DNA from: Lutjanus erythropterus
Taxonomy: Eukaryota; Chordata; Actinopteri; Lutjaniformes; Lutjanidae
Assembly: GCA_020091685.1 (NCBI GenBank)
Contig: CM034602.1
Coordinates: 4,536,622-4,600,621 of the forward strand
Length of the DNA: 64,000 bases
Direction of reading: 5' to 3'
This document shows, in pieces, positions 10,586 through 22,131 of this stretch. Numbering within the stretch: position 1 is the stretch's first letter; each line of letters begins with the position of its first letter. The translations under genes and the position numbers were made by a program. The notes under the pieces were generated by a model. The model made no database searches and had not been told where the DNA came from. It worked only from the letters and a program-made list of their open reading frames with translations.

Positions 10586-11431
10586 CAAGGTCATAATTTG
10601 GACTGAAACTATTAAAACCATAAACTCACTGCAAATGTTTTTTACCCACTGAGAAATTAGGCTTGCTAACATAGTAAACCATCTGCCTCCCTAAATAGAA
10701 CTCCGCAGCCTTTGGATGCGACTCCAGTGTGCAGTATCTTTCTTAAATCAGCCGCAGACTTCACAGTGAAAGCCCAGACTGTGTGTGAACAGAATGAGAG
10801 CACAGCGACGGGCAGCAGGCTGAGGGAGGAAAACCTCTGCAGAGCATCTGCACTACCTCTGCCTGTCACCAGGGGGCCACATTGTGCTTCAATAAATCCC
10901 CTTGTTTTTTTTTTTCTCCCCATAAGTCAGATAAACACACCATGAAAACAGAGCTCACCTCCCATCGACTGCTCTGTAAATGTATAGCTTTGTAAGTGGC
11001 ATTGAGAGCGTGCGATGGGAAGTGTGTGGGGCGGAAGAGATTTGGATGTATACATTTCAAAGAGTAGTCTCAGATTTAGCTGGCCTCCTTTGCAGACGGA
11101 GAGACACACGCCTCTGCTGCCTCAAAACACTCATTCTCTAACATGGCATCTCTGGTAATGGGAGATTAGCGTAGAGAAAGGCAGAGCGAAAAGAGAGAGG
11201 AGGAGAATGACAGTTGGAGTGAGAGGAAAAGTGGAAGACAGATGGAAACAGGCAGCAGGGGGTTGCATTGGGAGAGGGAAGCAGACAAGATCAAGAGACG
11301 GGAGACAAACATTTAGATTCAGATGACTCATTTTGCAACCTCCTATTGTAGCCTAATTACTGTAGATGCTACAGTATGTGGACACTTCTTTCCACAGATG
11401 TACATGTGCTTGTGTTCTAGGGCTGTAAGGA
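10586..11431. other. Unassigned DNA with a purine-rich patch
   Basis: About 11153-11310 is strongly A+G rich on the plus strand (GAGAGAGGAGGAGAATGAC and similar), which clears stop codons from the opposite strand and explains the short frames there. Overlapping frames at 10666-10945 have no recognised domain. Confidence 0.4.
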
Positions 11432-12918
11432 CCACACTTATTTAGATGTTTTGGGGAACATTATTATTTTTATTTGCTTTCTTGCAGAGAGTTGAATAAA
11501 AATATCAATCCCAATCTCATGTCAGTCTGTTTAATTTGAGGCTGGAGTTGGCAAATGGTTAGCTTAGCTTAGCATAAGGGCCTGAACAATGCTAGCCTGG
11601 CTCATTCCAGGGGTATGTAACCATAAAACAAGAAATTAGCACTCTTTGAATTTGGAACTGCAGGAACTTTGAAAATCAAAGTGCTGGAGAGAGTTGTCTC
11701 TGTCTGCCCCCTCCCTCCCAGACTCAACAGTGAACCTACACGAGCGCGAGACGAGCACAACATAATACTTAGATGAGCTGTAAGTTGATCAGCTTTTTAT
11801 AATTACTGTATGTCAGCTGTCTGTGGGTGTAAAGTTAAGCCTGTTATCACCAAAACAAAAGCCCTGTGCTCTGAAAATACACATTCTGGAGTTCGGTAAC
11901 TTCCTGCCTTACTGCCTGCCAGACTCCATTAACATATTGCTCTATTTAACCATTACATCTACATCTTTTCTTCTGAAAGATTACAGTGTTTTCTGACGAC
12001 TCATAAACAGACACTAAATCATTTGGTCAGTATTAATTTTAGCTGTGTAAAGTTAATTAAAGGTGAAATAAAACAAAAGCGCACATTCTGCACCAAAACA
12101 GAAAGAGAGAACATACTGGCTGTGGCATTATTGTTGCAGAAGCTTGTAACTTAGCATGTTTCCTTAATGTCTGTTGATGAATCACGGTCATTTTATGGTT
12201 CAGTATCATGAATATATTATTATTTCTTCTTTCAACAAGCTACATGTCGACAGTGAGGTTTTAAGAGGCTTTGTTATCCTTGGACAGAGGTAGCTTTGCA
12301 GTGTCCCCCTCTCCAGTCGAAACTAAGCTAAACTAACTGGCTGCTGGCTTCAACTTAACATTGAGCGGACACACATGGGGAGTGGTATCTTCCAGGGTTG
12401 AGTCAGATTACTTTGAAATGTAGTTGGTTACTAAACACAAATTATATCTCAATTTTTGTAATTAGTAACATAAACTATTAGAACACAAAGAAAATGTAAT
12501 CTAATAAAAATACTTTTGGATTTCCTCAAAATCAAACACTGAAAATATTACCAGCACCTTACATTAAAACAAAATGAAAGAAGCCACAAAATTTCCACAA
12601 ATATTAATATTCCTTGTAAACATCTCAAAATAGCTGTGTAAAAGAATGCATTTTTGCATAGGCTTCTTCTTTTGTAATCATGTCATAATCTAAAATTGCC
12701 ATATTTTAATGATGCAATTTAATCAAGTAATCGTGACAATGTAACTATAATCTAATTACACATTTTTCAAATGTAATCTGGGTTGATTATAGTTATTTTT
12801 ATATAATCTAATTACATAATCCCAAATATATGTAATCCAACAACCCAACCCTGCAATCCTCTTATGGCCCTTGGCAAGAAAGCAAAAAAGTGCACTTCCC
12901 AAAAATGAACTATTCCTC
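11432..12918. mobile_element. Long-TIR non-autonomous element interrupted by another transposon
   Basis: The left end (GGGGAACATTATTA, then GCTTTCTTGCAGAGAGTTG, then AATCTCATGTC at about 11450-11523) is mirrored by the right end (GAGTGGTATCTTC, then, after an insertion, GGCAAGAAAGCA, CTTCCCAAAAATGAAC, ATTCCTCTAA to about 12918). Inside, GGTTAGCTTAGCTTAGCATA (from 11559) mirrors ACTAAGCTAAACTAACTGGC (from 12321). This is a familiar teleost palindromic repeat. A hAT-like element at 12393-12853 splits the right arm, so that insertion is younger. Confidence 0.65.
12393..12853. mobile_element. hAT-like TIR element (CAGGGTTGAG...CAACCCTG), 461 bp
   Basis: Begins CAGGGTTGAGTCAGATTACT and ends TGTAATCCAACAACCCAACCCTG, with inverted GTAATC-rich ends. 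It interrupts a longer repeat whose two halves join logically across it. The flanking 8-mers GTATCTTC and CAATCCTC share only 5/8 bases, so the target duplication is decayed or the boundary is off by a base. No coding sequence. Confidence 0.65.
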
Positions 12919-13459
12919 TAATGGAAGCAACCTTTTTCAGGCAGAATCGATCATGTTTTTTTGTTGTTGTTGTTATTCTGCTGAAATAATATATTCACAT
13001 TTTTTTATAAGATGCTGCAAAGACTGGCTACAAAAACCAGCTATGTTGATATGAAAGTGTCGGTTAAACTGAGGTGTTACCAGTGACGCTAATTGAGGTT
13101 TCACTTGGGTCAAACAGAGTCATGGTGCTGCAGTTGTGCATGTTGCTCTGCTTCACCAAACGGAAATGGGGGCCCCAAGTTTGGTGCAGAAGAACTTCAG
13201 AGGCTGTGAGCCAGGCCTACTCTCTGAACCTCAGTGGCCGACCTCACGGACGCCTCTGTGCTGAATCCTTTCCACAAGACTGGAGCAGCATAGCAGCCTA
13301 ATGGTACCCATAATTTCAGAACTCAGTCATCCACTTACTTTTGGCCATCTGTAGTAGCTGCCTTTTTCAACTTGTCTAGAACTGTTAGTGCAGCCATAAA
13401 GTGCTAGAATATAAATTCTTTTCCCACTATTCCTGCGCAGTCCTTCATAGTTGAAGTAG
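12919..13459. other. Unassigned non-coding DNA
   Basis: Includes a (TTG)n-like run near 12961-12975. No gene or repeat recognised. Confidence 0.4.
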
Positions 13460-13782
13460 TTAAAGGGAAACTTCGGCACTTTCATGAGAATGTCCAGTCT
13501 GTTGATGGTAAATGTAGTAAGTTAAAGCGAGAAAATTCCCCAAGACAACTGAGTTGTCCTGCTCGTGGAGCCGTGCAGCTCTGCCTACATGTACCAGGAT
13601 GCAGTGTGTGCAAGCTTGTGCATGCATGCTTATGCTGCAGCGTTACCATCACCTTAGTCGATATGTTTTACGTTGTTGGCTACAGAACAAACCTGGCTAC
13701 ACAGAGGCAGAGGCTAGAAATCCAAGCTGAAAGAGTCTGTAGAGGAATTTATGGCTTTATCAACAGTGACTGGATATTAGTG
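13460..13782 (+). repeat. TTAA-type element, short copy (relative of 30341-32352)
   Basis: Starts TTAAAGGGAAACTTCGGCAC. It shares CCAGGATGCA followed by GCAAGCTTGTG with 30476-30503, and ends CATCAACAGTGACTGGA-like (13758-13774), as 32322-32340 does. The right TTAA has been lost. Non-coding. Confidence 0.6.
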
Positions 13783-14160
13783 TTGTCAAAAATATGAATT
13801 TTTCAATACATATCCAATCTGAATATTTGTAACAACTTCACAATTTTTTTCTTCTGCAATATCGATACTCCAGGACCAGCTTGCACTCTCCTCTCTCAGA
13901 CAGCAGCAGAAGACATACAGTGATACAGGGAGAGATACCAAGGCTAGCCAGCGAGCTTAAGGCCCCGTGTCCACAGAAGGACACGGGGCCTGTGTCTGGG
14001 ACAGCATGCGGTGACCTACAGAAAATATCTTTTTTGTGCGATCGCTTCACGTTTCAAGTTGAAAGTCTCTGAACTTTTCAGAAAGGGACTGTCGTCATCA
14101 CCAGCACTTTTTTCCAGGCAACCAATCACATATTAGATGGGTTCTCATCACCATAGTGAG
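13783..14160. repeat. Compound of MITE-like pieces with a perfect palindrome
   Basis: GTGTTGTCAAAAATATGAAT at 13783 resembles a hAT MITE end. From about 13959 a second block starts AAGGCCCCGTGTCC and contains GAACTTTTCAGAAAGGGAC and CGTCATCACCAGCACTTTTT, phrases I associate with a teleost TIR repeat. A perfect 13 bp palindrome with a 6 base loop lies at 13960-13991 (separate entry). Confidence 0.4.
13960..13991. repeat. Perfect 13 bp inverted repeat, 6 nt loop
   Basis: Left arm AGGCCCCGTGTCC (13960-13972), loop ACAGAA, right arm GGACACGGGGCCT (13979-13991), with no mismatches and 10 G/C of 13 per arm. It is probably a fold-back made by transposon-end sequences. The lack of a T-run after it argues against a pol III terminator. 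Confidence 0.9.
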
Positions 14161-14171
14161 GCAATGCAAAG

Positions 14172-14400
14172 CAAGGCCAGTTTATTTATATAGCGCCATT
14201 CAGACACAAGGCAATTCAAAGTGCTTTACAGGAGCATAGAAACACATTAAAATAAAATGTTAAAAGAACATTAAAATTGCATTTGAGGTCATAAAAACAA
14301 AAGCTAAAAGCAAGTCAATAAATAGTTAAAACATTATAGAAATCATATTTAAAGGACATAAAAAACACAAAAGCGAAAGCAAACAAATATAAAAACCAAC
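14172..14400 (+). repeat. Teleost interspersed repeat with TTTATTTATATAGC head
   Basis: GTTTATTTATATAGCGCC and CAAGGCAATTCAAAGTGCTT followed by TACAGG are hallmark phrases of an abundant fish repeat, followed by A-rich sequence (ACATTAAAATAAAATG and similar) to about 14400. The class (LINE tail or SINE) is not resolvable here. Confidence 0.65.
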
Positions 14401-15261
14401 AAAATGGAGGAGAGTTTACATTTCTCTTTGCGCCCGACAGCCGAGACTCAACTCCTGTCTGTGTGGCAGCCAGAGGGAAAGACGTTTTTAAAAGTGTGTG
14501 TGTGTTCAGCCCTCAGTACTTTTGTAGCTTCCAAAGATCTGTGTGTGAATCTCTGTGGTTTGAAGTTTAGTTTCTCTCCCGAGTCTCTGTTTTTACTCAG
14601 AGGTACCTGCTTTATTTTACTTTCATGTTTGTTTTCAGCCGATAGGAGTCGTGTCAAGTTACCACAGATGAAAACCGAACATTTTCTGATTTTGCGGCTC
14701 CATAATAAAAGCTCTGAGATGACAAAACACTGAGGGACCTTTATTGTGAAGAATTTGTAGGAAATAACATGCAGTTAACCAGCGTCTTACAGCTGTTTGA
14801 CTGAAGATGAGCCCATATGAAGACACACCTTCAGGTGGGCAGACCAATGTCAAACAAACAGCCACCAAAAAAGCCAGACTCTCAGTTATATACAGCGATG
14901 TTAGAACCCATGCCAACCTGTCTGCAAGAAAAACAAAGAAGCATGACAAGGAATCACACAACTGGACATTATGCAATAAAGGGAAAACAACTAAAGATTA
15001 AGTTGGGCTCCAGTTGTTCTCAAATTTTTCATGATAGCCATGAATATTGTTTGGAAGCTTCTCAAGTTGTATTACTGAATCCATTTCTCTAAGCCATCTG
15101 GAGAAATAAGGAGCATGCCTTCCATTCCTTAAGAATTATCCTGTTACTAACCAAACACACGGATCTGCTGCACAGCACAGTGCAATATATAATACAATAT
15201 ATAATGCAAAATAAATCCTGAGAGGGTGATGCAGGCTTTGAATCATCCTGAAGAGGTTTAC
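14401..15261. other. Unassigned non-coding DNA
   Basis: Open frames of 69-109 codons overlap on both strands (14404-15092) with no domain. Nothing else recognised. Confidence 0.4.
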
Positions 15262-15269
15262 TTACCATT

Positions 15270-15842
15270 ATTACATGGCTTTGTTGAATACTTAATTCTG
15301 ATTGGTCAATTACATCATTCTAAGGTCTGTGATTTCTGATTAGCAGACTGTTTCTATGGACACAGTTCTAAACATAGACTCGAGGTACAATAAAATTCTT
15401 CTTAAACCACTAAAATTACTGTAAACATAATATTTTGTGTCATTTTGTTTGGTACATAACCACATAACACGCAGGATAATGTACAATGGGCAGGTCACTA
15501 TTGTGAAATAAAGCTATAAAATCATTTTAAAATTGATATTTTGTGTCACATAATTGTTTAGCAATTTTGTTTTTTGGTAGGTAACCATGTGCTTCAAGTA
15601 ATTAATGCATCAATGATCTGCTGTATGTTATGTACTGTATGTTATCATCCTTAGCACATGGTTACTTACACCCCATAAATCATCACTTGACACAAAATAT
15701 TAATTTTGATTCATTCATTCATTCAAACAGGCTCATCTCGTATAGACAGTAAACACAACCCCATTTGAATGCACCATTATACAGAAAAAAAAGACCTAAC
15801 TGACCAATCAGAATTGAGTATACAACAAAGCCATGCACAATA
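15270..15842. mobile_element. TIR element with internal hairpins, about 570 bp
   Basis: Left terminus ACATGGCTTTGTTGAATACT / TAATTCTGATTGGTCAA (15273-15309) is repeated inverted at 15797-15842 (TTGACC-like TGACCAATCAGAATTGAGTA, then CAACAAAGCCATG) with about four mismatches over 42 bp. Internally ATATTTTGTGTCA occurs twice directly (near 15430 and 15537) and once inverted (near 15690), and GTAACCATGTGCTT (15587-15600) mirrors AGCACATGGTTAC (15653-15665). No coding sequence; the superfamily is unknown to me. Confidence 0.7.
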
Positions 15843-16032
15843 TGACTTATAGGCCAAGACAGAGGGTTGAGGAGGCTGGTTCAAGTTTTTTTGGGACACC
15901 AAAGATTCCTGCACCGCAGTGCACTGAAGAAATGCACAGTGTATCTGATTCCACTTAGCTGGGTGCTCCCTACGCCAGTCAAACGCCAACATCAGTGCCA
16001 ACTCTCGCTCTCCTCCTGCTTACACCCTCCCC

Positions 16033-16063
16033 CCATCCTCCTCCTCCTCCTCCTCCTCCTCCT
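16033..16063 (+). repeat. (CCT/TCC)n microsatellite
   Basis: About ten tandem CTC/CCT triplets. The reverse strand reads as poly-arginine in one frame. Confidence 0.9.
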
Positions 16064-16080
16064 AATGCTGCAGGGATGCA

Positions 16081-16480
16081 AAAGCTTTGGCAACTCCTGC
16101 CTGTGATAGACAGTAAGGAGAGTGCTGGGAGTGAAAGTGAGAAAGAGAGGATGCAAAGGGGAGAAGCTGCAGAAAGAAAAAGGAAGCGGTGGAGTGAAGT
16201 GGGAGGGGAAGGGATGGAGAGGAAGAGAAAGAGGGGAAGAAACAGAGGGAAACTCATTGTTTGCCTGCTCTCTCTGGTAACAAGGCACGGCAAAAGGCAG
16301 ACAGAATGACAAACGGACAGTGAGAGAGCAAAAGAGGACAGCGGCTGGGAGAGAAACGAGGATGACAAAGGCTGAAGAGGGTAATAGAGAGACAGTGGCA
16401 GAGAAAGAAAGAAGCTCTACAGGAGTGAGACAGCTGTTGTTTAAGACCAGAGGAAAAAAAAAAAAGACAGAAAGCACAGA
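16081..16480 (+). other. Purine-rich tract
   Basis: About 400 bp of strongly A+G-biased plus-strand sequence (GAGAAAGAGAGG and similar). It suppresses stops on the minus strand and creates a 297-codon open frame spanning 15992-16885 whose translation is low-complexity Ser/Pro/Leu/Phe plus poly-Arg. I see no domain, so I describe the composition and call no gene. Purine-rich tracts of this kind also occur near promoters or in 5' UTRs, but nothing else here supports that. Confidence 0.6.
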
Positions 16481-19061
16481 CACTGAAAAGCAGGTCGGCT
16501 GCACAGCTCCAGCAGAACCTCTGTTTATACAAATAAAGCCTGGAGGGCTGTTTGAGCGTCTGTGTCTCTGTGTGTTTTGGTGCGCACACGCTTCTGCTTT
16601 CGTTTGCATTTGTGGATGCACACGTGCTGCGCTTTTTTTTTCTGCTTGTGTTTGCATGTGTGTGTGCATGACGAACATTAATATAATTGTCATAAGCATG
16701 CAGCGGAGGGTGGGTGGGATGTGTGAGGGGGAGCAGCTGTGTATCTGAAAGCTGACCTCATGTTGCAATCCTGCAAGCCAGACGACTGTTCTCCGGTGCT
16801 CCTTTTCGGGCCTGAGGCGAGGAAATACGGAGCTCAGCACAACAGCATTAACTTGTGTGTCTGTGAATGGGTATTTGTGCATCAAGGGCGAGCAAAGAGG
16901 GGAGTGTGTGTGTGTGTGTGCGTGTGAGCGAATGCAAGTGTGATTCTGGGGGAATAATGCTGCTCTTTTCTGGATGCGTCGGGGCTGTGTTTAAGCATCA
17001 CTTCCTCTTGTTTATGCCACAGGCGACATGTTGTCCATGGAAGAGAGCCCCAGCCAACTCTGCTGACGCAAGGTCAAACACACAGGCATGGGCCCCGGGT
17101 TGCTTTGAAACAGATGTTACCTCCGCACACTGACACCCCGCCCCCTTCTCTCACACCCAAACTCCCACACAAATCTATTGCCTATGACAGCGGTGCGCAG
17201 GGTTGGGGTCTGATAAAATTCAAATGACAGACTACACAGATTTCACTCTCCGACCAAAGTGCACGCCTCTGGGTGTAGAACCATCCTCTGCATCTTAAAA
17301 ACATGACAGGCCCTGGACCCTCACTTGCCCTCCTCTCATTCATCTGGACTGGCTTGAAACAAGAACAGAAAATCTGCTTTTTTAACCGTTTGGTCAGATA
17401 TTTTCATGGTTGTCTTAACAGGGCAAAAATCAGTTTCTGTGTGTGTGTGTGTGCTGGTCCTGCATGGTTTAAAAGCAACATGGGATGAGTTTAAAGTAAA
17501 ATTTGGGCTGTGATTTCTCCTCCAGCGTGTCCGTCAATCCAAATAGATGAAAATCAAACAAAAAGGAGACACACACGTACATGGGGATGATTTGGTAATG
17601 AGGACAAATATAAAAGTGTGATTTCTCTCAAGGTTTTGAGCCGTTTGCTGCTCATCAGAATTAAAATCAGAAACAAAGACACAAGGACACACGCAGTGCC
17701 TATCATCATGGCCGTCATAGGCGGGGGTGCAAGGCCCTGTACAAACTTTATGTGCGAGGCCCTGCTCACATGCATGCATATGAATCACAGACACACGCAC
17801 TTATTGTAGTTCTGCTGCATTACTGCACACACAGTCTTAGTGTAATACATTTTCAACTCCTTACCTCTTCCTAACTGGAAGTGAGACTAATTGAAGAGCA
17901 AACAAAAAGCTGTTTGTTTCAGTTTTTCCTAATGAGGATGTCCTAACCTGCTCCACGGGTCAGTGAACAGGCTGAGTGCTGTGTTGCTTGTTTGGAAAAA
18001 ACTCTCACCCTGGTTCTATTTAATGACGTTATACACACTTGCTTCACCTCCAACATATCTGGTCAAAACTGAGGCTGATGTTCTTGAAGTTTCTATGTCC
18101 CCTCATCAAAGCAGTCAGCAGAAAGAATGAGAGACTGATTAACAAGGTTGAGAAGTGGCACCTTTGACAGACGAATCCGGTGTCCACTTTGTGTGTTGGG
18201 CCATCTTTGCAGCGCTGCCATTCCTGTGGTGGCACATCATAGTGTCTGTCACTGTGTGTCTGCTGCTCCTGTCTAGAAGGGAGCCCAAGATTTGCAAAAC
18301 TCTTGCAAGATTTTGTCATGGTCTTGGCCAAAATGTTCACTCGCGCAAGATCTTTTGTGGGTCTGGAGATGCCGTGTCTTCTGATGCCTGCTGACAGTGA
18401 CAACATGGATAATTGGATTGATGATGTCAAACAGCGGCCCTCAGTAACCGATGATGGTACATTTTTGGATGGCCATATTATGTACACATACATATACGTA
18501 CATGTACATCATATGCATGTACATAAAAGATGAATTCATATTTTTTATATTTATTCAATCACTTAGGGATTCAGGATTTTGGGGACATTTTTTTTCTTAA
18601 TATTCTTGATCCACTTCTGGCAGACGCCCAGTGGTCTCAGACAGGGTCATTCTTCATGAAGTATTTTACATTCTGTTTTTTTTCTCAAAGTTGAAGTTTG
18701 CCACTACTGTTGGAGCAGCCGAGAGCTGCACAGGTTCTTCCCAACTTCCTTGTTGGTAACTTTGACATCATTGTCAAAAGTAATGTGAGATAAAAAGTAC
18801 ATGTCAAAGTAGAAAAGTGCACACTTCTTATGGCATCTCGCATCCAAGAGAGCGCATACACTAGGGAAACGCCACCGCAGTAATGACGGCCTGTTTACTT
18901 CTAGTACTTCCCTGGATGTGCCTATGTGGTCCACAGCAGCCTTTTTGTGTAAATATCTCAAAAAGTTTGAGGTTTGAACAAAAACAGGAAGCTGTTGGGA
19001 GTTACAGCTAAGTAAACTGCCCTTCAGCAACTTAGAAAATTACATTAATTAATTAACAACT
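16481..19061. other. Unassigned DNA with GT microsatellites
   Basis: Contains (GT)n runs at about 16902-16925 and 17437-17455 and TG-rich DNA at 16640-16670. A 149-codon minus-strand frame at 18044-18493 was inspected and not recognised; it has no repeat partner in this window and no clear splice sites. The stretch TACATACATATACGTACATG at about 18483 is a short AT/AC-rich simple repeat. Confidence 0.4.
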
Positions 19062-19396
19062 TGGGGCCCTTTTCCACCAAGTAAGGTCTGGTTCTTCACC
19101 TGGTTCCATTCAAAATCCTTGATGCTATCTAGTGAACCAGCCTGTATTTCCACCAGTTTTGAGTGGAACCATTGTAATCAACAGTGCCATCAACAGTGAG
19201 CGTGCAGCACAATGCGCAACAAACACTAGAATACACAGACACACCCACTTTGGTTTCCAAGGAAAACCTGTTATTTTTTGGTTCAAGTTTGGAACCAACT
19301 TTTCACATTCCGAACCAGTTTCTTTTTCGTGGAAAATGCTTCATTCAAAATTAGGAACTTGAACTGGAATGGGGCTATTTCCATGTTGGAAGGGTC
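19062..19396. mobile_element. Palindromic TIR repeat (GGGCCCTTTTCCACC family)
   Basis: Left end GGGGCCCTTTTCCACCAAG (from 19063) and right end GGGGCTATTTCCATGTTGG followed by AAGGGTCC (to 19396), with internal GGTTCCATTC/GGAACC-type motifs, correspond to a teleost repeat starting GGGCCCTTTTCCACCAAAG. Right-end decay is considerable. Non-coding. Confidence 0.5.
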
Positions 19397-20789
19397 CTTA
19401 GACGCTTAAGTTGCTCATCTGCAGAATGAGAAACCACACGCTGTGCTTCTGGGACATCGCCCGTAGTATAATAGTTATAGTACAATTTTTCACTCTCCAT
19501 CCACTCAGTTTTGCTTGCACCACTTCCAGTTTGGAACGTCCACTATCACAATAAAGTTATCAGTTTTTAGCCATTTACATTTCACTGTGCGGACAGTTGT
19601 ATTTAACCATGATATGGTGCAGCTGATAAGGCTGGTGCAAGGCTGGTATTAGTTCTGATTCTCCTCCCTGATCTATTTTTTAGCTGCTCCTTGTCTCCTG
19701 GTTGGTTGTAGCTGTGTCCTTCTCCCTCCGGGAGCACTGAATGCCTCAACTGTTTCAAACAAAACCACTAAAAACAAGAAAGGAATCACGATTTTATCCC
19801 TATTGATCCCCTGATAAGCCACTTCACAGATAAATAAACCCTATGTGACTAGAATAAATAAAACACCTATGTCGCAGGAGACGAAACACACAACTGATAC
19901 ACAAAGAAATGACATTATGATGCTCGCAAGAGAACATGCAAGTTCAACACAGCTGAATTTGATCTGTCCACACACACAGAGTCCATTTAATAGCCTCGTA
20001 TTCAGCTGAAATGCCCTTGTGCGAGACACCGACCTTGTACCTGCACACTCATTATAGCAAGGCTAAAACTGCAGGCAGAATTAGAAGAGCTAACTATAAA
20101 GAAATATTTCTACAAATGCAAGGTATCTACTGTATGATGTTGAAATTAAGCATGCCTGCATCTGTCACTTAATTAAATTGTTTATCTTAGCTTGTAGCAT
20201 TCATAACAACCAGCCAGAAATCATGATGCTGTGTAAATATATGGGAGCAGCAAAACAAATACTTGTTAGTCCAAATTTTATAGATTTAATCCTGCAACTG
20301 GTTGAAGGGCAACTTTAGCAAGGGCAGCGCAATATTGCATACTTTTGATAGTTAGTAATGCCTCTCATGCAAGTGAACATATGTCAGATTTTAATAAGCT
20401 CTCTAACTGCCTGTGTGCTACCAATTTTGATCAAATGGTGCCTTGCCATCCATTTACATTTCAATCTCTGCAGCCAACATTCAGGAGAAACAAATCACAA
20501 AGGAGTTGCTATTCTAGGCCATCCCCTTAACTCACCGAATCATCATTTCATCACTCATATAAAATCAATGCATCAAGATCAATAAGATGGAGTGGAGAAG
20601 GGTGGATGAGATATGGGCTTTGAGGGACAAAAATGAAATGAGATAAAGTCCCTGCCAAAAACTCGCCATTCACACCAAATAGACTCCAACTCAATCACCT
20701 GTAATACCGACTGCCATTTGCCGATTATGATTATGAATGAGGCCACTGGAGATTCTGTCACACATAGAAAAAAGGAAGGAAAAACCTGT
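19397..20789. other. Unassigned, largely unique non-coding DNA
   Basis: No repeat recognised. The part at about 20540-20760 is complex, non-repetitive sequence with no coding signal. Confidence 0.4.
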
Positions 20790-21079
20790 CAATGAAATGT
20801 ATACTCAAAAATATAAGTGCAACACTTTTGTTTTGCTTCCATTTTTCATAAGTTGAAGCAAAAACTTCAGACTTTTTCTATACATACAAGAAGTTTATTT
20901 CTCTCAAATGTTAAAATCCATGTTAGTGGTAATTGATCCATCTGACAGGTGTGGAATATACACATGTTGATTAAACAGCATGATGATGACACAGGTGTGC
21001 CTTGGTCTGGTCACAATAAAATAACACTCTAATATGCAGTTTGATCTGGAAAAAAAGACATCTGCAAGACACTTTATTA

Positions 21080-21660
21080 TGGATATTTCCAACCTGGTCT
21101 CACTCCCAACTCATCAGATACCAATGGGAAGTCAAGCCCCTCGGCAACTCATACATACGTGGACAATCCCTGTTTGCATCCGAAACTGATGGACTGGGCT
21201 TTCCCATTGACTTCAGTGTAAACACATCTGCAGCTGTATCACCCTGGGCTGTTGACGGAGTAAAGAGGCAGGAAGTCCACACATGGAGGAGGTGAGGTGG
21301 TTGACTGGCCACCCACGGGACCGGCGTTTGTGTCCCGTGTGACACCAAAATGTTATTTGAAGTTCTAAGTTACATAATGTTATGTGCGTCACTGGACTTT
21401 CGTCACTTGGCTTTCGTGCCACGAGCATCGTGTGACATGTGGTAACCTTAAACATGGTTTTATCCTAAACCTAACCGAGTAGTTTCAGTGCCTAAACCAA
21501 GCCACACTGTGACCTTTCACGGTGTGATCACGTGGTAAAAATGGCTTTCTGACCTTGTCAGATGCTGCAGCCAAACAGAGCCTTCTGCTGCAATATCAGA
21601 CACTGAGGGGTGATGACATTTCATTGGTATGTGCTGCATTGATATTTCACAAAGGACTAC
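21080..21660. repeat. Unclassified fish repeat inside the Tc1-like element
   Basis: Blocks such as CCTGGTCTCACTCCCAACTC, TTCCCATTGACTTCAGTGTA and CCTAAACCTAACCGAGTAG recur in many fish genomes in my memory, but I cannot name the family. Non-coding. Confidence 0.4.
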
Positions 21661-21832
21661 AGATACCACTTTTTTTTTCCCACAAGAGGGCAAGTCATGA
21701 CCTCTCCCTACTCTACCTCTGATTGTCTTAACCAGATATTCTTACTAAGGTTGTCAAAATGATTGAAGTATCAATATTTTCCCAATAGCAGATTGGATTG
21801 CTTTAAATATGTGGTAATTATGGTATCAAAAT

Positions 21833-22131
21833 TATCCACTCATTGTCTGTAACGGCTTATCCTGATAGGTCACACTGGGGCTGGACCCTATCCCAGCTGA
21901 CATTAGGTGAAAAGTGGAGTACGCCATGGACAAGTCGCCAGTTCATCACTGGGCTGGCACACAGAGACAGACAACCAGTCACACTCACACTCACGCCAGC
22001 AGGTTATCAATTAACCTGCATGTCTTTGGACTGTGGGAGGAAGCCAGAGTAACTGGAGAGAACCCATGTGGACACAAGAAGAACATGCACTCCACACAGA
22101 AAGGCGACAGTGCTAACCACTGCACCACCGT
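21833..22131 (+). mobile_element. L2/CR1-clade LINE 3' tail
   Basis: The blocks CATTGTCTGTAACGGCTTAT, GGGGCTGGACCCTATCCCAG, ATGTCTTTGGACTGTGGGAG, GAACATGCACTCCACACAGA and GCGACAGTGCTAACCACTGC are the classic 3' tail of fish L2-like LINEs and of SINEs that share this tail. No reverse transcriptase is present. The tail ends next to an inverted second copy of its terminal 29 bp. Confidence 0.82.

Noticed and set aside
15992-16885. 297-codon minus-strand open frame
   Set aside because: Translation is low-complexity Ser/Leu/Pro/Phe with a poly-Arg run from the CCT microsatellite. It is explained by the purine-rich opposite strand lacking stop complements. No domain seen.
18044-18493. 149-codon minus-strand open frame
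   Set aside because: No recognisable family, no repeat partner, poor start context, and overlapping frames on the other strand. A search against fish proteins would settle it.
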